Source of the DNA: Firmicutes bacterium HGW-Firmicutes-4
Lineage (GTDB): Bacteria > Bacillota > Clostridia > Eubacteriales > Eubacteriaceae
Assembly (NCBI GenBank): GCA_002841405.1
Contig: PGZR01000018.1
Location: 1 to 33,133 of the forward strand
Length of the DNA: 33,133 bases
Direction: 5' to 3'
Shown here: piece after piece, positions 1 through 8,549 of the stretch
How positions within the stretch are numbered: position 1 is the stretch's first letter
Layout: each line of letters begins with the position of its first letter
Position numbers and translations under genes: made by a program
The notes under the pieces: model-generated
Seen by the model: only the letters and a program-made list of their open reading frames with translations
The model's database searches: none
Told to the model about the DNA's origin: nothing

Positions 1-1
1 G

Positions 2-601
2 GCCCAGCTCCAGAATATTCTGTTCTTACGGGAGCTGGATTTTTCGATCCAGGAAATCAAAGGGATTCTGGCCGATCCCGATTATGACGAAATGGATGCT
101 TTTAAAAAGCAACGCCACTTGCTGCTGCTCAAACGGCGCCGTTTAGATAAACTGATTGCCTTGCTGGACCAAAAATTAGAAGGAGAAAAAACCATGAATT
201 TTAAACCATTTGATATGACCGAAATTGAAGCGAACAAGAAACAATACGAAACCGAGGTAAAAAGCCGCTGGGGTAAAACTGACGCCTATAGCCAGAGTCA
301 GCAGAAAACCAATAACTATACCGCAGACAACTGGGAAGCCATCCACAACGAAGCGGAAGCCATTTATGCCGGCTTTGTTACCCATATGGACAAGGATGTC
401 TCAGACCCGGCCGTCCAGGATCTGGTTGCCCAATGGCAGGCACACATCACCCGACACTATTACGATTGCACCAAAGAAATTCTGTCCGGACTGGGGCTGA
501 TGTATGTCCATGACGACCGGTTCAAGGCGAACATTGACACACACGCCGAAGGCCTAGCTCAGTTTATGAGCGATGCTATTGGGATTTATACCACTATATA
601 G
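2..601 (+). CDS. MerR-family regulator with TipAS domain (5' end missing)
   Basis: The reading frame is open from base 2, so the gene begins outside the window and lacks its DNA-binding start. The visible part opens with the end of a MerR winged helix (LRELDFSIQEIKGIL), followed by a coiled-coil dimerisation helix rich in Lys, Arg and Leu around LLLLKRRRLDKLIALLDQKL. The C-terminal ~120 residues are Trp/Tyr/His-rich and all-helical (NWEAIHNEAEAIYAGF, HITRHYYDCTKEIL), as in the TipAS antibiotic-recognition domain. Family knowledge: TipA-type MerR proteins activate transcription on binding thiopeptides or other hydrophobic ligands. The ligand and target here are not visible. A strong terminator follows 40 bp after the stop. 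Domain assignment is from pattern; the ligand is unknown. Confidence 0.8.
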   Translation, partial: AQLQNILFLRELDFSIQEIKGILADPDYDEMDAFKKQRHLLLLKRRRLDKLIALLDQKLEGEKTMNFKPFDMTEIEANKKQYETEVKSRWGKTDAYSQSQQKTNNYTADNWEAIHNEAEAIYAGFVTHMDKDVSDPAVQDLVAQWQAHITRHYYDCTKEILSGLGLMYVHDDRFKANIDTHAEGLAQFMSDAIGIYTTI

Positions 602-639
602 GGATTGAAAACCATTATCAGAATTATTATGCAAATAAA

Positions 640-691
640 AAGAACCATTTTGGGATTATCTACCACATTTCCCAAAGTGGTTCTTTTTTTT
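640..691 (+). terminator. Rho-independent terminator after the MerR/TipAS gene
   Basis: A 15-bp stem (agaaccattttggga at 641-655 pairs with tcccaaagtggttct at 670-684, one G-T wobble) is followed by a run of T residues to 691. It lies 40 bp after the regulator's stop codon and ends that transcript. Confidence 0.9.
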
Positions 692-962
692 AACCATTCC
701 CATAACAGCTCATGCAATATATCGCTTCGGTTAATTATTGTTTCATGCGCAATGAGTCTTATTCCGCAACAACTTAAACATTGCTGCTTAAATCTTCATT
801 AAATCGTAATCTTTTGTTAACATAACGTTCACATTCTTCTGTTATTATTTATTTATACAATCAATCACGTGTCTATGGGGTTGATTGACCCAAGCAAAAC
901 TGGCAGCGATACTCACCGCAGTTTCGTATATGCCTGATAATTATAAAATTAGGAGAATCAAA
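692..962. other. Intergenic region before the small orphan gene
   Basis: AT-rich stretch with no convincing gene. It holds a 7-bp inverted repeat (CAATCAA at 858-864 and TTGATTG at 881-887, 16 bp apart) about 75 bp before the next start codon, which could be an operator or a leader hairpin. TTCACA and TTATTATTT sequences around 829-850 are possible promoter elements, but spacing is not decisive. Confidence 0.35.
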
Positions 963-1355
963 ATGAATCAAGTAACATTAAATAATTATTTTACCCTGTC
1001 CGATCTGGAAAATACCGTGACCAAAATCAGTCAGAATATTAGCTGTACCCAGATCAAGCAAGTATTTGAGCAACCCCAGAAAACCTGCCTGAAATTTTTA
1101 AAGAGCCTCTGGTCCGACGTCAACATTGAAAACCACTGTAACCTGACTAATATTGATTTTAATGAGGTCAAAAAATCCGAGGATATTCTGATCCCCGAAA
1201 CCATTGACAACCAGTGTCAGGAATGCCTCAATGTCAGTAAACATAGGCTATCAGCTTTTGAGCAGCTGTTTCTTTCCAACTATAACCTGGCCATGAATGA
1301 CTTTGAAGACGGCAAAATCAAGGAATCTTTTTCTAGTTATGACCACTATCTATAA
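963..1355 (+). CDS. Small orphan protein, function unknown
   Basis: I do not recognise this 130-residue protein. The frame is open from an ATG at 885, but the better start is the ATG at 963, which has an AGGAG motif 7 bp upstream, giving MNQVTLNNYFTL. The product is soluble, acidic and without a signal peptide or membrane segment. It has five Cys residues spread along the chain, including CQEC in the second half (NQCQECLNV), which could form a metal or redox site but is not a standard motif. It ends 32 bp from the stop of the convergent LRR gene, with no clear terminator between. Codon use looks like its neighbours, so I take it as a real gene. Confidence 0.6.
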   Translation: MNQVTLNNYFTLSDLENTVTKISQNISCTQIKQVFEQPQKTCLKFLKSLWSDVNIENHCNLTNIDFNEVKKSEDILIPETIDNQCQECLNVSKHRLSAFEQLFLSNYNLAMNDFEDGKIKESFSSYDHYL

Positions 1356-1387
1356 ACCCCTTCATCCAAACTACTTAAAATCCAAAA

Positions 1388-3007
1388 TTAATCAAAATCA
1401 ATGAAGTTATGGTCCAGATGATATTGGATATTACTATCGTGCAGGATGACGTTAGCGGTTTCAAGCAATTCCCCGAACATCACATTGGGGAATTCATAGC
1501 GGTCAGCACCGAGGGGTTGGGCAACGGTCCATTCGTTGGTGCTGCTAATATCATAGGGGGCATCACTGGCACCACTCTCGGTAACCGTTATTTTGTTATC
1601 GCCGGGGGTTCCAAAATCAAATTCTAAGATCATCGGATCGGTCGGATGATAATCCCAGACCGTGGACTTCCAGAGGTGACAAGTATTAATTCTAACCGTC
1701 CCGCCATTTTGGGTGGTGGCGATCACCTCGTAATAGCCCCCCAAATTTTGTCCCAGTGAGGCGGCAAAGGTCCGGTCAATACAATAGCGATCAGTGAAAT
1801 AAAGAATATGGGTCGTGGGTTCAATATAAGCATACCAGAGCCCATCCATTTTGCTGATAAAATCTTCACTGGTCAGGTTTCCAATAAAGGGCCGGGCGGT
1901 GGATCCCGGTGCGGTTGCGCCTTTTGCGACGATCACAATTCTGATCCCTTCGAGACGATATGAGAGACCAGAGGTTCCGGCACTTTCGCCATTCTTAGCC
2001 CAATCAAGCCAGCCCACATTCTGGGCGTGAACCTGATAGTAAACATCATAGTCTTCTGCATCGGCACCGGTGAGTCGAATCCCGATGGCTTCCAATCGCA
2101 ATGATCGTCCCGAGGTGCCGCTCATGGCACCATCACTGGCCCAGTCCTGCCAGCCGACATTCTGAACATGGGTACGATACTCAATCCCAACATCGACGGT
2201 CTCGTCATTCTGCTTGATCTCAATGCCTTCCAGCCGCAGCGATTGTCCGGTGGTACCGCTTAATTCCCCATCCTGACTCCACTCCTGCCAGCCAATATTC
2301 TGGACATGGGTGTGATAAGAACAATTCAGGGCGATGTCCACAAAGGGCAGCTGGTGGGCTTGGGCATACTGCTGGGCATAGGTGCCTACTTCGCTAAAAA
2401 TAGTGATACCAGGAGAGGATTCAAAAGCATTGTCGGCAATGCTGACCGCCGTTTTTGGTATTGCGACCTTAAACAGATTGTGACAGGAACCAAAGGTATA
2501 ATTATCAATTGCTGTCACCTGCTCCGGTATGGATATGCTAGTAAGCATGTCGCAGCGGGCAAAGGCTCCATAACCAATGTATTTCACCGTTTCCGGAATG
2601 ATGATACTTTCCAGCGCACTGCATTCCCAGAAGGCGTTAGCCCCGATGGTCTCAAGCTTTTGCGGCAGCTCGATGCTTTTCAGACCGGAACATCCCCAGA
2701 ATACATCACTGCCAATGTCAAGAATGCCGTCAGGGAGAACAATACTTTTTAGACTGACGCAATGGGAAAAGGCAAAATCCCCTATACTGACCACCGTTTT
2801 TCCGTCAAGCATTGATGGCACGATCACCTCGCCGCCGCTGCCAAGGTATTTGACAATTCTCACCCCGGTCTGATATTCTTCAACTTGAAAATCCGCTTCA
2901 ACCGCCTTTCCCGAAATACCCACCTGGGCCAGCGCCGTAACTGGTAATAAGCCGATCAAGATCAGCGTTGCCAGCACATAAATCCATTTCTTCAAATCTG
3001 TTTTCAT
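1388..3007 (-). CDS. Secreted BspA-type leucine-rich repeat protein with three ChW repeats
   Basis: The product is an exported surface or secreted protein. It starts with a signal peptide (MKTDLKKW, hydrophobic stretch, then VTALAQ). Residues ~45-205 are about seven BspA-type (LRR_5) repeats of the pattern LKSIxLPxxxxxIGxxAFxxC. Residues ~230-355 are three ChW repeats, each with the core HxQNxGWxxWxxxG...SG(T)xGxSxRLE, a module known from Clostridia in which a conserved Gly-Trp is central. About 190 residues follow with no recognised fold. Two nearby ATGs exist; the one at 3007 is chosen because AGGAGG lies 8 bp before it but only 2 bp before the ATG at 3013. No LPXTG or SLH anchor is visible, so attachment would rely on the ChW modules. 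Adhesion or cell-wall binding is likely; the target is unknown. Confidence 0.88.
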   Translation of the reverse strand: MKTDLKKWIYVLATLILIGLLPVTALAQVGISGKAVEADFQVEEYQTGVRIVKYLGSGGEVIVPSMLDGKTVVSIGDFAFSHCVSLKSIVLPDGILDIGSDVFWGCSGLKSIELPQKLETIGANAFWECSALESIIIPETVKYIGYGAFARCDMLTSISIPEQVTAIDNYTFGSCHNLFKVAIPKTAVSIADNAFESSPGITIFSEVGTYAQQYAQAHQLPFVDIALNCSYHTHVQNIGWQEWSQDGELSGTTGQSLRLEGIEIKQNDETVDVGIEYRTHVQNVGWQDWASDGAMSGTSGRSLRLEAIGIRLTGADAEDYDVYYQVHAQNVGWLDWAKNGESAGTSGLSYRLEGIRIVIVAKGATAPGSTARPFIGNLTSEDFISKMDGLWYAYIEPTTHILYFTDRYCIDRTFAASLGQNLGGYYEVIATTQNGGTVRINTCHLWKSTVWDYHPTDPMILEFDFGTPGDNKITVTESGASDAPYDISSTNEWTVAQPLGADRYEFPNVMFGELLETANVILHDSNIQYHLDHNFIDFD

Positions 3008-3190
3008 GATCATTTCCTCCTTGTATTTTGAACCATTTGTTTAGTCCATAACCAATTGGAAACAGCAAATCCATAAGCCCGGAAACTGTGATACGCTTTG
3101 CTTTTCACTATTTGTCTACCCTTTCCAAAGCACCTGAAACCTGATTGAAGGTCATTTGAGTATTTTTCTATTTCATTGAAAAAATCGCAG

Positions 3191-3219
3191 TTGCTGATTA
3201 TTCTTGTTCCCTGTATACT
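3191..3219 (+). promoter_or_regulatory. Sigma-70-type promoter for the PanE-like gene
   Basis: TTGCTG at 3191-3196 and TATACT at 3214-3219 are separated by 17 bp, and the gene starts 44 bp downstream. The position and spacing fit a housekeeping promoter. Confidence 0.6.
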
Positions 3220-3262
3220 ATAAATAAACGACATTATTTTGATAAATTGAAAGGAAACGCTT

Positions 3263-4180
3263 ATGAAATATCTGGTTATTGGTGCTGGTGGGACTGGCGG
3301 ATGCCTTGGGGCTTATCTGGCCAAAGCCGGAAAAGATGTGACCTTAATTGCCAGAGGCTCACACCTCGACCGGATCAGGGAAAACGGAATTGAGTTAGAA
3401 ACTAGTTGGCAAGGGACTTATACGGTCACCCCGATCAAGGCTTGTGACACCGCGCATTATGATGAGCGTCCGGATGTGATTTTTGTCTGCGTCAAAGGCT
3501 ATTCACTTGCCGATATTGTTCCGTTTATCAAACGGATCGCTGATAAAAATACCGTGGTAATTCCCATTTTAAACATTTATGGTACCGGCGGAAAACTTCA
3601 GATCCTACTCCCTGAGCTGCTGGTTACCGACGGCTGCATTTATATCTCCGCCAATATTACCGGACCGGGAAAAATCAAGATGCACGGCAAAATTTTCAGG
3701 GTTTTTTTCGGAGTCCGTGATCCCACCCAATTCCGCCCGGTTCTGAAGCAAATTGAAGCCGATTTAAATGACAGCGATATTCTGGGTATCCTGTCCCCGG
3801 ATATCCGAAAGGACGCATTGCAGAAATTTTCCTATGTATCGGCCATGGCGGCCTGCGGTCTGTACTATCAGGTTGAGGCCGGAGCGGTGCAAAAGCCGGG
3901 AGAAATCAGAGCTACTTATATTGCATTACTGCACGAAATCCAGGCTCTGTCTCTGGCCATGGACATTCATTTTGACGTCGATATCATCCAGTTTAATCTG
4001 GATATTCTTGACGCACTGGCTCCAACAGCCTCAACATCAATGCAACGTGACATCAGCCAAGGGAAACCATCCGAGATTGACGGCCTGGTTTTTGAAGTCC
4101 TGCGGATGGGTGCACGCTTCCACGTTCCAATGCCAACTTATCAGCGACTGGCGCAAGCATTTGGCAAATATACTCAGTAA
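3263..4180 (+). CDS. Ketopantoate reductase family (PanE/ApbA-like) NADP-dependent reductase
   Basis: The 305-residue length and layout match the 2-dehydropantoate 2-reductase family, which reduces 2-oxo acids with NADPH; the best known member makes pantoate for coenzyme A. The N-terminal Rossmann fold shows the nucleotide loop GAGGTGGCLGAYLAKAG at residues 7-23 and the NADP-type Arg in LIARGSH. The middle carries VCVKGYSLADIVPFI, and the C-terminal helical domain contains the usual substrate-side region (STSMQRDISQGKPSEID, with conserved Asp and Glu). Cytosolic. It is a single-gene unit with its own promoter and terminator and has no pantothenate genes nearby. Paralogues with other 2-oxo-acid substrates are common, so I do not assign panE firmly. 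GGA lies 9 bp before the ATG. Confidence 0.85.
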   Translation: MKYLVIGAGGTGGCLGAYLAKAGKDVTLIARGSHLDRIRENGIELETSWQGTYTVTPIKACDTAHYDERPDVIFVCVKGYSLADIVPFIKRIADKNTVVIPILNIYGTGGKLQILLPELLVTDGCIYISANITGPGKIKMHGKIFRVFFGVRDPTQFRPVLKQIEADLNDSDILGILSPDIRKDALQKFSYVSAMAACGLYYQVEAGAVQKPGEIRATYIALLHEIQALSLAMDIHFDVDIIQFNLDILDALAPTASTSMQRDISQGKPSEIDGLVFEVLRMGARFHVPMPTYQRLAQAFGKYTQ

Positions 4181-4240
4181 CAAAAATATCATTCGCGCGT
4201 TTCGCGATCAGATTGTACCGATACCCGTTTAATCATCAAA

Positions 4241-4300
4241 AACACCAGATCAATGCATTGATATCATAGCTATCACATCATGCATTGACCTGGTTTTTTA
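4241..4300. terminator. Terminator between convergent PanE-like and GerMN genes
   Basis: accagatcaatgca (4244-4257) pairs with tgcattgacctggt (4281-4294), one mismatch, with a further small tgata/tatca stem inside the loop and a T run at 4293-4299. It terminates the plus-strand gene; the A-rich left flank may let it act on the minus-strand gene too. Confidence 0.85.
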
Positions 4301-4302
4301 AG

Positions 4303-5316
4303 TTAATTCATTAAAACCGTCCCGTTAAGGTCCACCGTTAAATATTCCCCTTGCTTCAAAGCAATGTGCCCCGATTCGTAAAGCTGATTATCAATTGTTA
4401 ACAGCACCCGCTCGACACCATAGTAGCTACCAAAAGTATTGGCGATCGACTGCAGCATCATTGTCTCCAACTCGGCTCCGGCATTCATTTCACTCAGGTA
4501 ATCCCTGCACAAATCAAGATAAACCATGCCGTCCTGGTTAAGATACAGACTGTTGATTCTGGTATTGGGTGAGAATACCGGAACCGGTGCGTTAGTTTTG
4601 TAGGCCATGGCCAATCTGTCCCGGGTAATGTCATTGGTGTAAAAATCAAGCGGTTTGATCTGATATTCGATTTTACCATTATTGAGATTGGGATAATAAA
4701 ACGAAATCGCTTGGGTCATTGCCACCCCTTCCTCGATCGCTGCCAGCGAGGAACTGATTTCTTCGCCATTCTCCCCGACTTCAAATACCGACTTCACCAA
4801 ACCAAGATCCTGCACATAATAATCCCGTTGATTCTGATTGGGTTGATTGACGGCGGTGGTGGTCACCTCAAGCGCCTGGAGATTACCATAAGGGGTGGTA
4901 ACCGCGGCAGCTATATTCGTAATGCTTCTGGTCCGGTTATCCGTCAGAACCCAGGTCGTGCCAACTTTGAGCGGTTCCATTAACAGAATCTCTTTCTGAT
5001 TGCCTTTTCCCAGGAAATTTTCCCGGTAATAGGTTTCCGGTTGCGACAGGGTTTTGACCAGTTGGCCATCAACCAATTCAATGACATTGACGGTTACGGT
5101 GCCACCATTACTGATGCGCTGTTGAACCCTGCTCGGGGTTGCATAATCAATGAAGACATCATAGGTTGCAAATTCATTGCCCTGCCCAGCAAAAGCCGAC
5201 CGGGTATTTTCTCGAATCGGAAAATAATCTTCGACTCGCAATGTCACTTCATTCGCCGGAACAGAAAAGAAAACCATCATTATAAACGTCCAAATCCAGA
5301 TAAAGATTTTATTCAT
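4303..5316 (-). CDS. Exported protein with C-terminal GerMN domain
   Basis: A 337-residue protein with an N-terminal hydrophobic export signal (IFIWIWTFIMMVFFSVPA). Residues ~25-215 form a beta-rich region of unknown role with a repeated YYxxx / LMEPLKVGTTW pattern. Residues ~220-335 match the GerMN ('Germane') domain: F-SPNTRINSLYLNQDGMVYLDL, then SEMNAGAELETMMLQSIANTF and VERVLLTIDNQ. GerMN domains are found in spore-germination lipoprotein GerM and in many envelope proteins of Firmicutes, where they probably bind wall or other envelope components. No lipobox Cys is visible, so it may stay membrane-anchored by its uncleaved N-terminus. GGAGG lies 8 bp before the ATG. The exact function is unknown. 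Confidence 0.82.
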   Translation of the reverse strand: MNKIFIWIWTFIMMVFFSVPANEVTLRVEDYFPIRENTRSAFAGQGNEFATYDVFIDYATPSRVQQRISNGGTVTVNVIELVDGQLVKTLSQPETYYRENFLGKGNQKEILLMEPLKVGTTWVLTDNRTRSITNIAAAVTTPYGNLQALEVTTTAVNQPNQNQRDYYVQDLGLVKSVFEVGENGEEISSSLAAIEEGVAMTQAISFYYPNLNNGKIEYQIKPLDFYTNDITRDRLAMAYKTNAPVPVFSPNTRINSLYLNQDGMVYLDLCRDYLSEMNAGAELETMMLQSIANTFGSYYGVERVLLTIDNQLYESGHIALKQGEYLTVDLNGTVLMN

Positions 5317-5399
5317 CCAGCTCGCCTCCCTTATTCCTCCTTACTTACCCACTACCCAGAATTCCTGTTTACAAACACTGCAACGCCTTAATTTACGGA

Positions 5400-5441
5400 A
5401 AAAAGCCTTCCATTTTAATTAAAAAACGGAAGGCTTTATTT
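5400..5441 (-). terminator. Terminator of methyltransferase operon 1
   Basis: AAAGCCTTCC (5402-5411) and GGAAGGCTTT (5428-5437) form a perfect 10-bp stem; on the minus strand it is followed by six T residues. It lies 40 bp past the stop of the MFS gene that ends the operon. Confidence 0.88.
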
Positions 5442-5478
5442 CAGTTTTATTCAATAGAACAGTTCTGGTTCTTGATAC

Positions 5479-6663
5479 TTATCCGCGTTCAGGGGCAACC
5501 GATGCACTTGATTTTAACGGATTGATAATGAGATAGATCACAAAGAAAGCAGCTGTTACACAAGCACCAACCGCAATTGGAGCGGTCACGGCATCACCGG
5601 TTACGGCGGCAATAGCGCCAATCCAGTAGGTTGACAGGAATCCGAAGAGGTTCATGCCAGCCATGAAGAAGGACACACCGATAGCCATCTGGCTTGGTTT
5701 AACGGTCATCGAAATGAGCATCATACTGGCCGGAATCAGGGTGGACATGGCAAAACCTTCAATAAAGACACCCACTGACAACAGTGCAATATTGCTGGCA
5801 AAAACGACCATCGCCAGACCGATTGTTGCCAAAGCATAACCCAGGGCCATAATGAAACGACCGGACATCTTGAATACCTTGCCAAAAACAGAACCGGCTA
5901 CCATTCCACCGATGGTTAACAGTGCCAGGACAACACCTGCGGTTGCAGTTGTTCCCATTCCCCGATCAACAATCAGGGTGGACATATTAACAAGCATCGG
6001 ATAAATGGACAGAGTGTAAAGACCATATACAAACACGATAATAAACAATTTAACAGGTAGTTTTTCTTTGGGAGCGGCCTGGGTTTCAGCTGTTACCGGA
6101 GCTTTTGGCGGCTCTGGCAAGAAAAAGATAACCATTATTAAAGAAATGATACCTAATGCATGGGGCAAGAAGCTGTAATTCCAGCCAATTCCGGCAAAAT
6201 AACCGCCCATAAACTGCAGCACCATACCACCGATGTTCATCGCCAGGGTGACCATACCTGTCATGCTGGCAACTTTGTCGCCTTCATAAACGCCCATGAC
6301 CAGGGAATTAGCCAGTGGTGACATGATCCCAAGACCAATCCCAAAGATAGCTCGTTCCAGTAAAATAACGGTAAAGTCAGTTGCGAAATACGGGGCAATA
6401 CCGCCGAGGACAAAAAGGGTCATCCCGATAATTGCCAGGGTTCGGTATTTTACTTTACTACCGGCAACCGATCCGGCAATCAGAGTGGCCGGAATAACCG
6501 TTAATGAGGGCAGTGTCGACACCAGCAAGAGGGTGGTAATTGGCAGATCAGAGAACTGTACAAAAATTGCATTTAGGGCTGGGGTAATGGTCCCGACACC
6601 CATTCCGAAAAACGCCATGGCCAAAATCGTGAAGGTTGAGATGGGTTTCACTGTTTGATTCAT
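5479..6663 (-). CDS. MFS transporter, last gene of methyltransferase operon 1
   Basis: A 394-residue 12-TM major facilitator. The first half shows the typical packing of Gly-rich helices (GMGVGTITPALNAIF) and the GIGLGIMSPLANSL segment of TM4-5; a charged central loop rich in Pro and Ala (about residues 181-205) separates the two six-helix halves. The start is placed at the ATG at 6663, 5 bp after AGGAGG; a longer frame to 6723 has no ribosome site and runs through a hairpin. It follows the UroD-family methyltransferase by 95 bp on the same strand, so it probably imports the substrate demethylated by that enzyme or exports the demethylated product. Substrate and direction cannot be read from sequence. 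Confidence 0.88.
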   Translation of the reverse strand: MNQTVKPISTFTILAMAFFGMGVGTITPALNAIFVQFSDLPITTLLLVSTLPSLTVIPATLIAGSVAGSKVKYRTLAIIGMTLFVLGGIAPYFATDFTVILLERAIFGIGLGIMSPLANSLVMGVYEGDKVASMTGMVTLAMNIGGMVLQFMGGYFAGIGWNYSFLPHALGIISLIMVIFFLPEPPKAPVTAETQAAPKEKLPVKLFIIVFVYGLYTLSIYPMLVNMSTLIVDRGMGTTATAGVVLALLTIGGMVAGSVFGKVFKMSGRFIMALGYALATIGLAMVVFASNIALLSVGVFIEGFAMSTLIPASMMLISMTVKPSQMAIGVSFFMAGMNLFGFLSTYWIGAIAAVTGDAVTAPIAVGACVTAAFFVIYLIINPLKSSASVAPERG

Positions 6664-6691
6664 TTTTTCCTCCTTTTTTATTGTATATTCA

Positions 6692-6727
6692 GTATTTGCG
6701 AAAGTGCCGTGAGCACTTTGCAAATAC
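6692..6727. other. Intercistronic hairpin between methyltransferase and MFS genes
   Basis: GTATTTGCGAAAGTGC and GCACTTTGCAAATAC pair with one bulged G around a 5-nt loop. There is no T run in the minus-strand direction of the operon, so it is more likely a processing or mRNA-stability element than a terminator. Confidence 0.6.
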
Positions 6728-6758
6728 CAGAAGTTGAATTAATTAAAGCGAGAAGGTT

Positions 6759-7736
6759 TTAGTATAATATGGTACTCATGCGATCAATTTCTTTACTGAC
6801 GGTTGCGTAAACACCTTCAAAATTATCGATCGGAAGACCCGAGGTCTGACAGGGAATGAAATACAGCTTGCCATTGTCCCGACAAGCTTTTTCGACATAG
6901 TCTGCCACAATTTCAGGGGTCCAGCCCGGGAAATCAACCAAACCGCTATGGATACCGCCCATAAACGAAATTTTCCCGCCATATTCTTTGATCAGTCCGG
7001 GAATATTATTTGTGTTCATCACGCCCTGCCAGATATCGATACCCATCTCGATCATAAAAGGCACTAGGTTGGCAGCGTAACTATCGCTGTGGTGCACAAC
7101 CAGTTCCACGCCATTGTCTTTATAGAAACCATAGATTTTTTTATAGGCTGGCAGGAAAAATTCAGCAAACATGTCAGGCGAAACAAAGGATGAAATCTGG
7201 CTACCCCAATCATCATGATGGAAAATACAATCCGGTTTGATTTTTTCTACCATCACTGCGGCAAATTCCATTTCATAACCGACCAGGTAGTCAATCAGTT
7301 CATGCATCGCTTCCGGTTCTTCATAAAGAGCCATCAGGGCGTTTTCCATGCCCATCAGGTGATGGGTCATTTCAAAAATTCCCGGGGCAAAGAATCCCGT
7401 TACATATTCTTCATCGCGGTCAATCGCATTGGCACGGGCAACGGCTGGCGCCCAAGCTTCATCCGATTTGGCAATTTCCGGTTTTTTAACCACTTTCTGC
7501 CACTCGGTAATGTCTTGAATAACAGCCAGACCATCGTGATGAACCGGGAACATTCCCAGCTGCCCTTCCGGCCATTGCCAGGTAATCCCCCAATGATCCT
7601 TCCAGGTCTGGCCATAATTAAATTGCAGACCGGTGGGGATTTCCATAATAATATTCAAAAATTCATATTGATTGACGAAACGATCTGGACTCCCACCCTT
7701 GATGGTTTCCAGCATATTCTGTTTTTTAGTTAACAT
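6759..7736 (-). CDS. UroD-family corrinoid-dependent methyltransferase I (substrate:corrinoid)
   Basis: A 325-residue TIM-barrel protein of the uroporphyrinogen-decarboxylase superfamily, in the branch of substrate:corrinoid methyltransferases (MtaA, CmuA and acetogen O-demethylase MT I types) and not heme synthesis. Context decides this: it sits 28 bp after a corrinoid-protein gene. Landmarks are GGSPDRFVNQYEF near the N-terminus, HHDDWGSQ at 173-180, PAYKKIYGFYKDNG at 196-209, HHSDSY at 215-220, DIWQGVMNTNN at 234-243 and FIPCQTSG at 293-300. His residues in the first and third blocks and Cys296 are candidate zinc ligands. It would transfer a methyl group from a methoxylated or other methylated compound to the cobalt(I) corrinoid protein. 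The paralogue at 21645-22625 has Asn in place of Cys296. AGGAGG lies 7 bp before the ATG. Substrate unknown. Confidence 0.87.
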   Translation of the reverse strand: MLTKKQNMLETIKGGSPDRFVNQYEFLNIIMEIPTGLQFNYGQTWKDHWGITWQWPEGQLGMFPVHHDGLAVIQDITEWQKVVKKPEIAKSDEAWAPAVARANAIDRDEEYVTGFFAPGIFEMTHHLMGMENALMALYEEPEAMHELIDYLVGYEMEFAAVMVEKIKPDCIFHHDDWGSQISSFVSPDMFAEFFLPAYKKIYGFYKDNGVELVVHHSDSYAANLVPFMIEMGIDIWQGVMNTNNIPGLIKEYGGKISFMGGIHSGLVDFPGWTPEIVADYVEKACRDNGKLYFIPCQTSGLPIDNFEGVYATVSKEIDRMSTILY

Positions 7737-7764
7737 CCTTGTTCCTCCTTAACACTGTGATTAA

Positions 7765-8394
7765 TTACGCGGTAACCAGTTCTTTGGCTTTGACAGCCGC
7801 ACTGCCGGCATCGGGAGCGTATCCATCGGCGCCAACTTCGCTGGCGTATTCCGGTGTTACCGGTGCTCCGCCAACGATAACTTTAACATCCGGGCAAGCC
7901 GCTTTAATCGTCTGGACAGCTTCTTTTAAGGCAGGCATGGTGGTGGTCAACAAGCCAGAACAGGCAACGAGTTTGACATTGGCATTGTCTTTTGCAGCTT
8001 GCACGAAGGTATCAGCAGGGACATCAACACCCAGATCCACCATATCAAAGCCGGCGCTTTCGATCATCATGGCAACCAGGTTCTTTCCGATATCATGTAA
8101 ATCTCCGGCAACGGTGCCAATGACACAGGTTCCCAATGAAGCTGAACCATCGCCAGCCATCAGTGGTTTTAAAACTTCCACGCCTTTTGACATAGCCTTA
8201 GCAGCGATCAGCATTTCCGGCACAAAGATGTCACCTGATGAGAACTTGTCTCCCACAACACCCATGGAATCGACCATTGCCTGGAGGATTTCTGCGGGTG
8301 TAGCACCAGCATCAAGTGCATCCTGAACCAGTCCGGGAACCAGCTTGGATTTCCCTGCTTCAACCTTGGCTTTAACTTCTGTAATTTTAGACAT
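7765..8394 (-). CDS. Corrinoid (B12-binding) protein of methyltransferase locus 1
   Basis: A 209-residue methyl-carrier protein. Residues ~1-88 are the helical cap domain (methionine synthase B12-binding-1 type) and ~89-209 the Rossmann-like cobalamin domain. The base-off/His-on signature is complete: DLHDIG at 98-103 with His100 as lower cobalt ligand, SGL at 146-148 and GG at 175-176. It accepts methyl from the UroD-family methyltransferase encoded next and delivers it to tetrahydrofolate through a methyltransferase II. No MT II gene occurs in this operon, so that partner must come from elsewhere, for example locus 2. It is first in the operon; a GGAGGAAGAAAG ribosome site supports the start. 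It closely resembles the proteins at 20074 and 32628. Confidence 0.95.
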   Translation of the reverse strand: MSKITEVKAKVEAGKSKLVPGLVQDALDAGATPAEILQAMVDSMGVVGDKFSSGDIFVPEMLIAAKAMSKGVEVLKPLMAGDGSASLGTCVIGTVAGDLHDIGKNLVAMMIESAGFDMVDLGVDVPADTFVQAAKDNANVKLVACSGLLTTTMPALKEAVQTIKAACPDVKVIVGGAPVTPEYASEVGADGYAPDAGSAAVKAKELVTA

Positions 8395-8549
8395 CTTTCT
8401 TCCTCCTGTTAAATGAATTCAATGTTCTTACGAATTTAGACTACATGGATCATTTATCATCGTCTTCATCATTTATTTTTTAGTACCGTTTATGCGCATG
8501 TAAATACACGATACACGACTTTATCGATGTATTATCCATAGTAATTCGT

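Noticed and set aside
605..802. 65-residue open frame after the MerR/TipAS gene
   Set aside because: It runs through the terminator hairpin at 640-691, has no ribosome site and a composition unlike the real genes.
3010..3234. 74-residue minus-strand frame upstream of the LRR gene
   Set aside because: It covers the PanE-like promoter and the LRR ribosome site, overlaps the LRR start and lacks any domain.
6759..7736. Uroporphyrinogen decarboxylase of heme synthesis (also for 21645-22625)
   Set aside because: Both lie in operons with corrinoid proteins, and one with a methyl-THF methyltransferase; no heme genes are nearby, so a methyltransferase role is far more likely.
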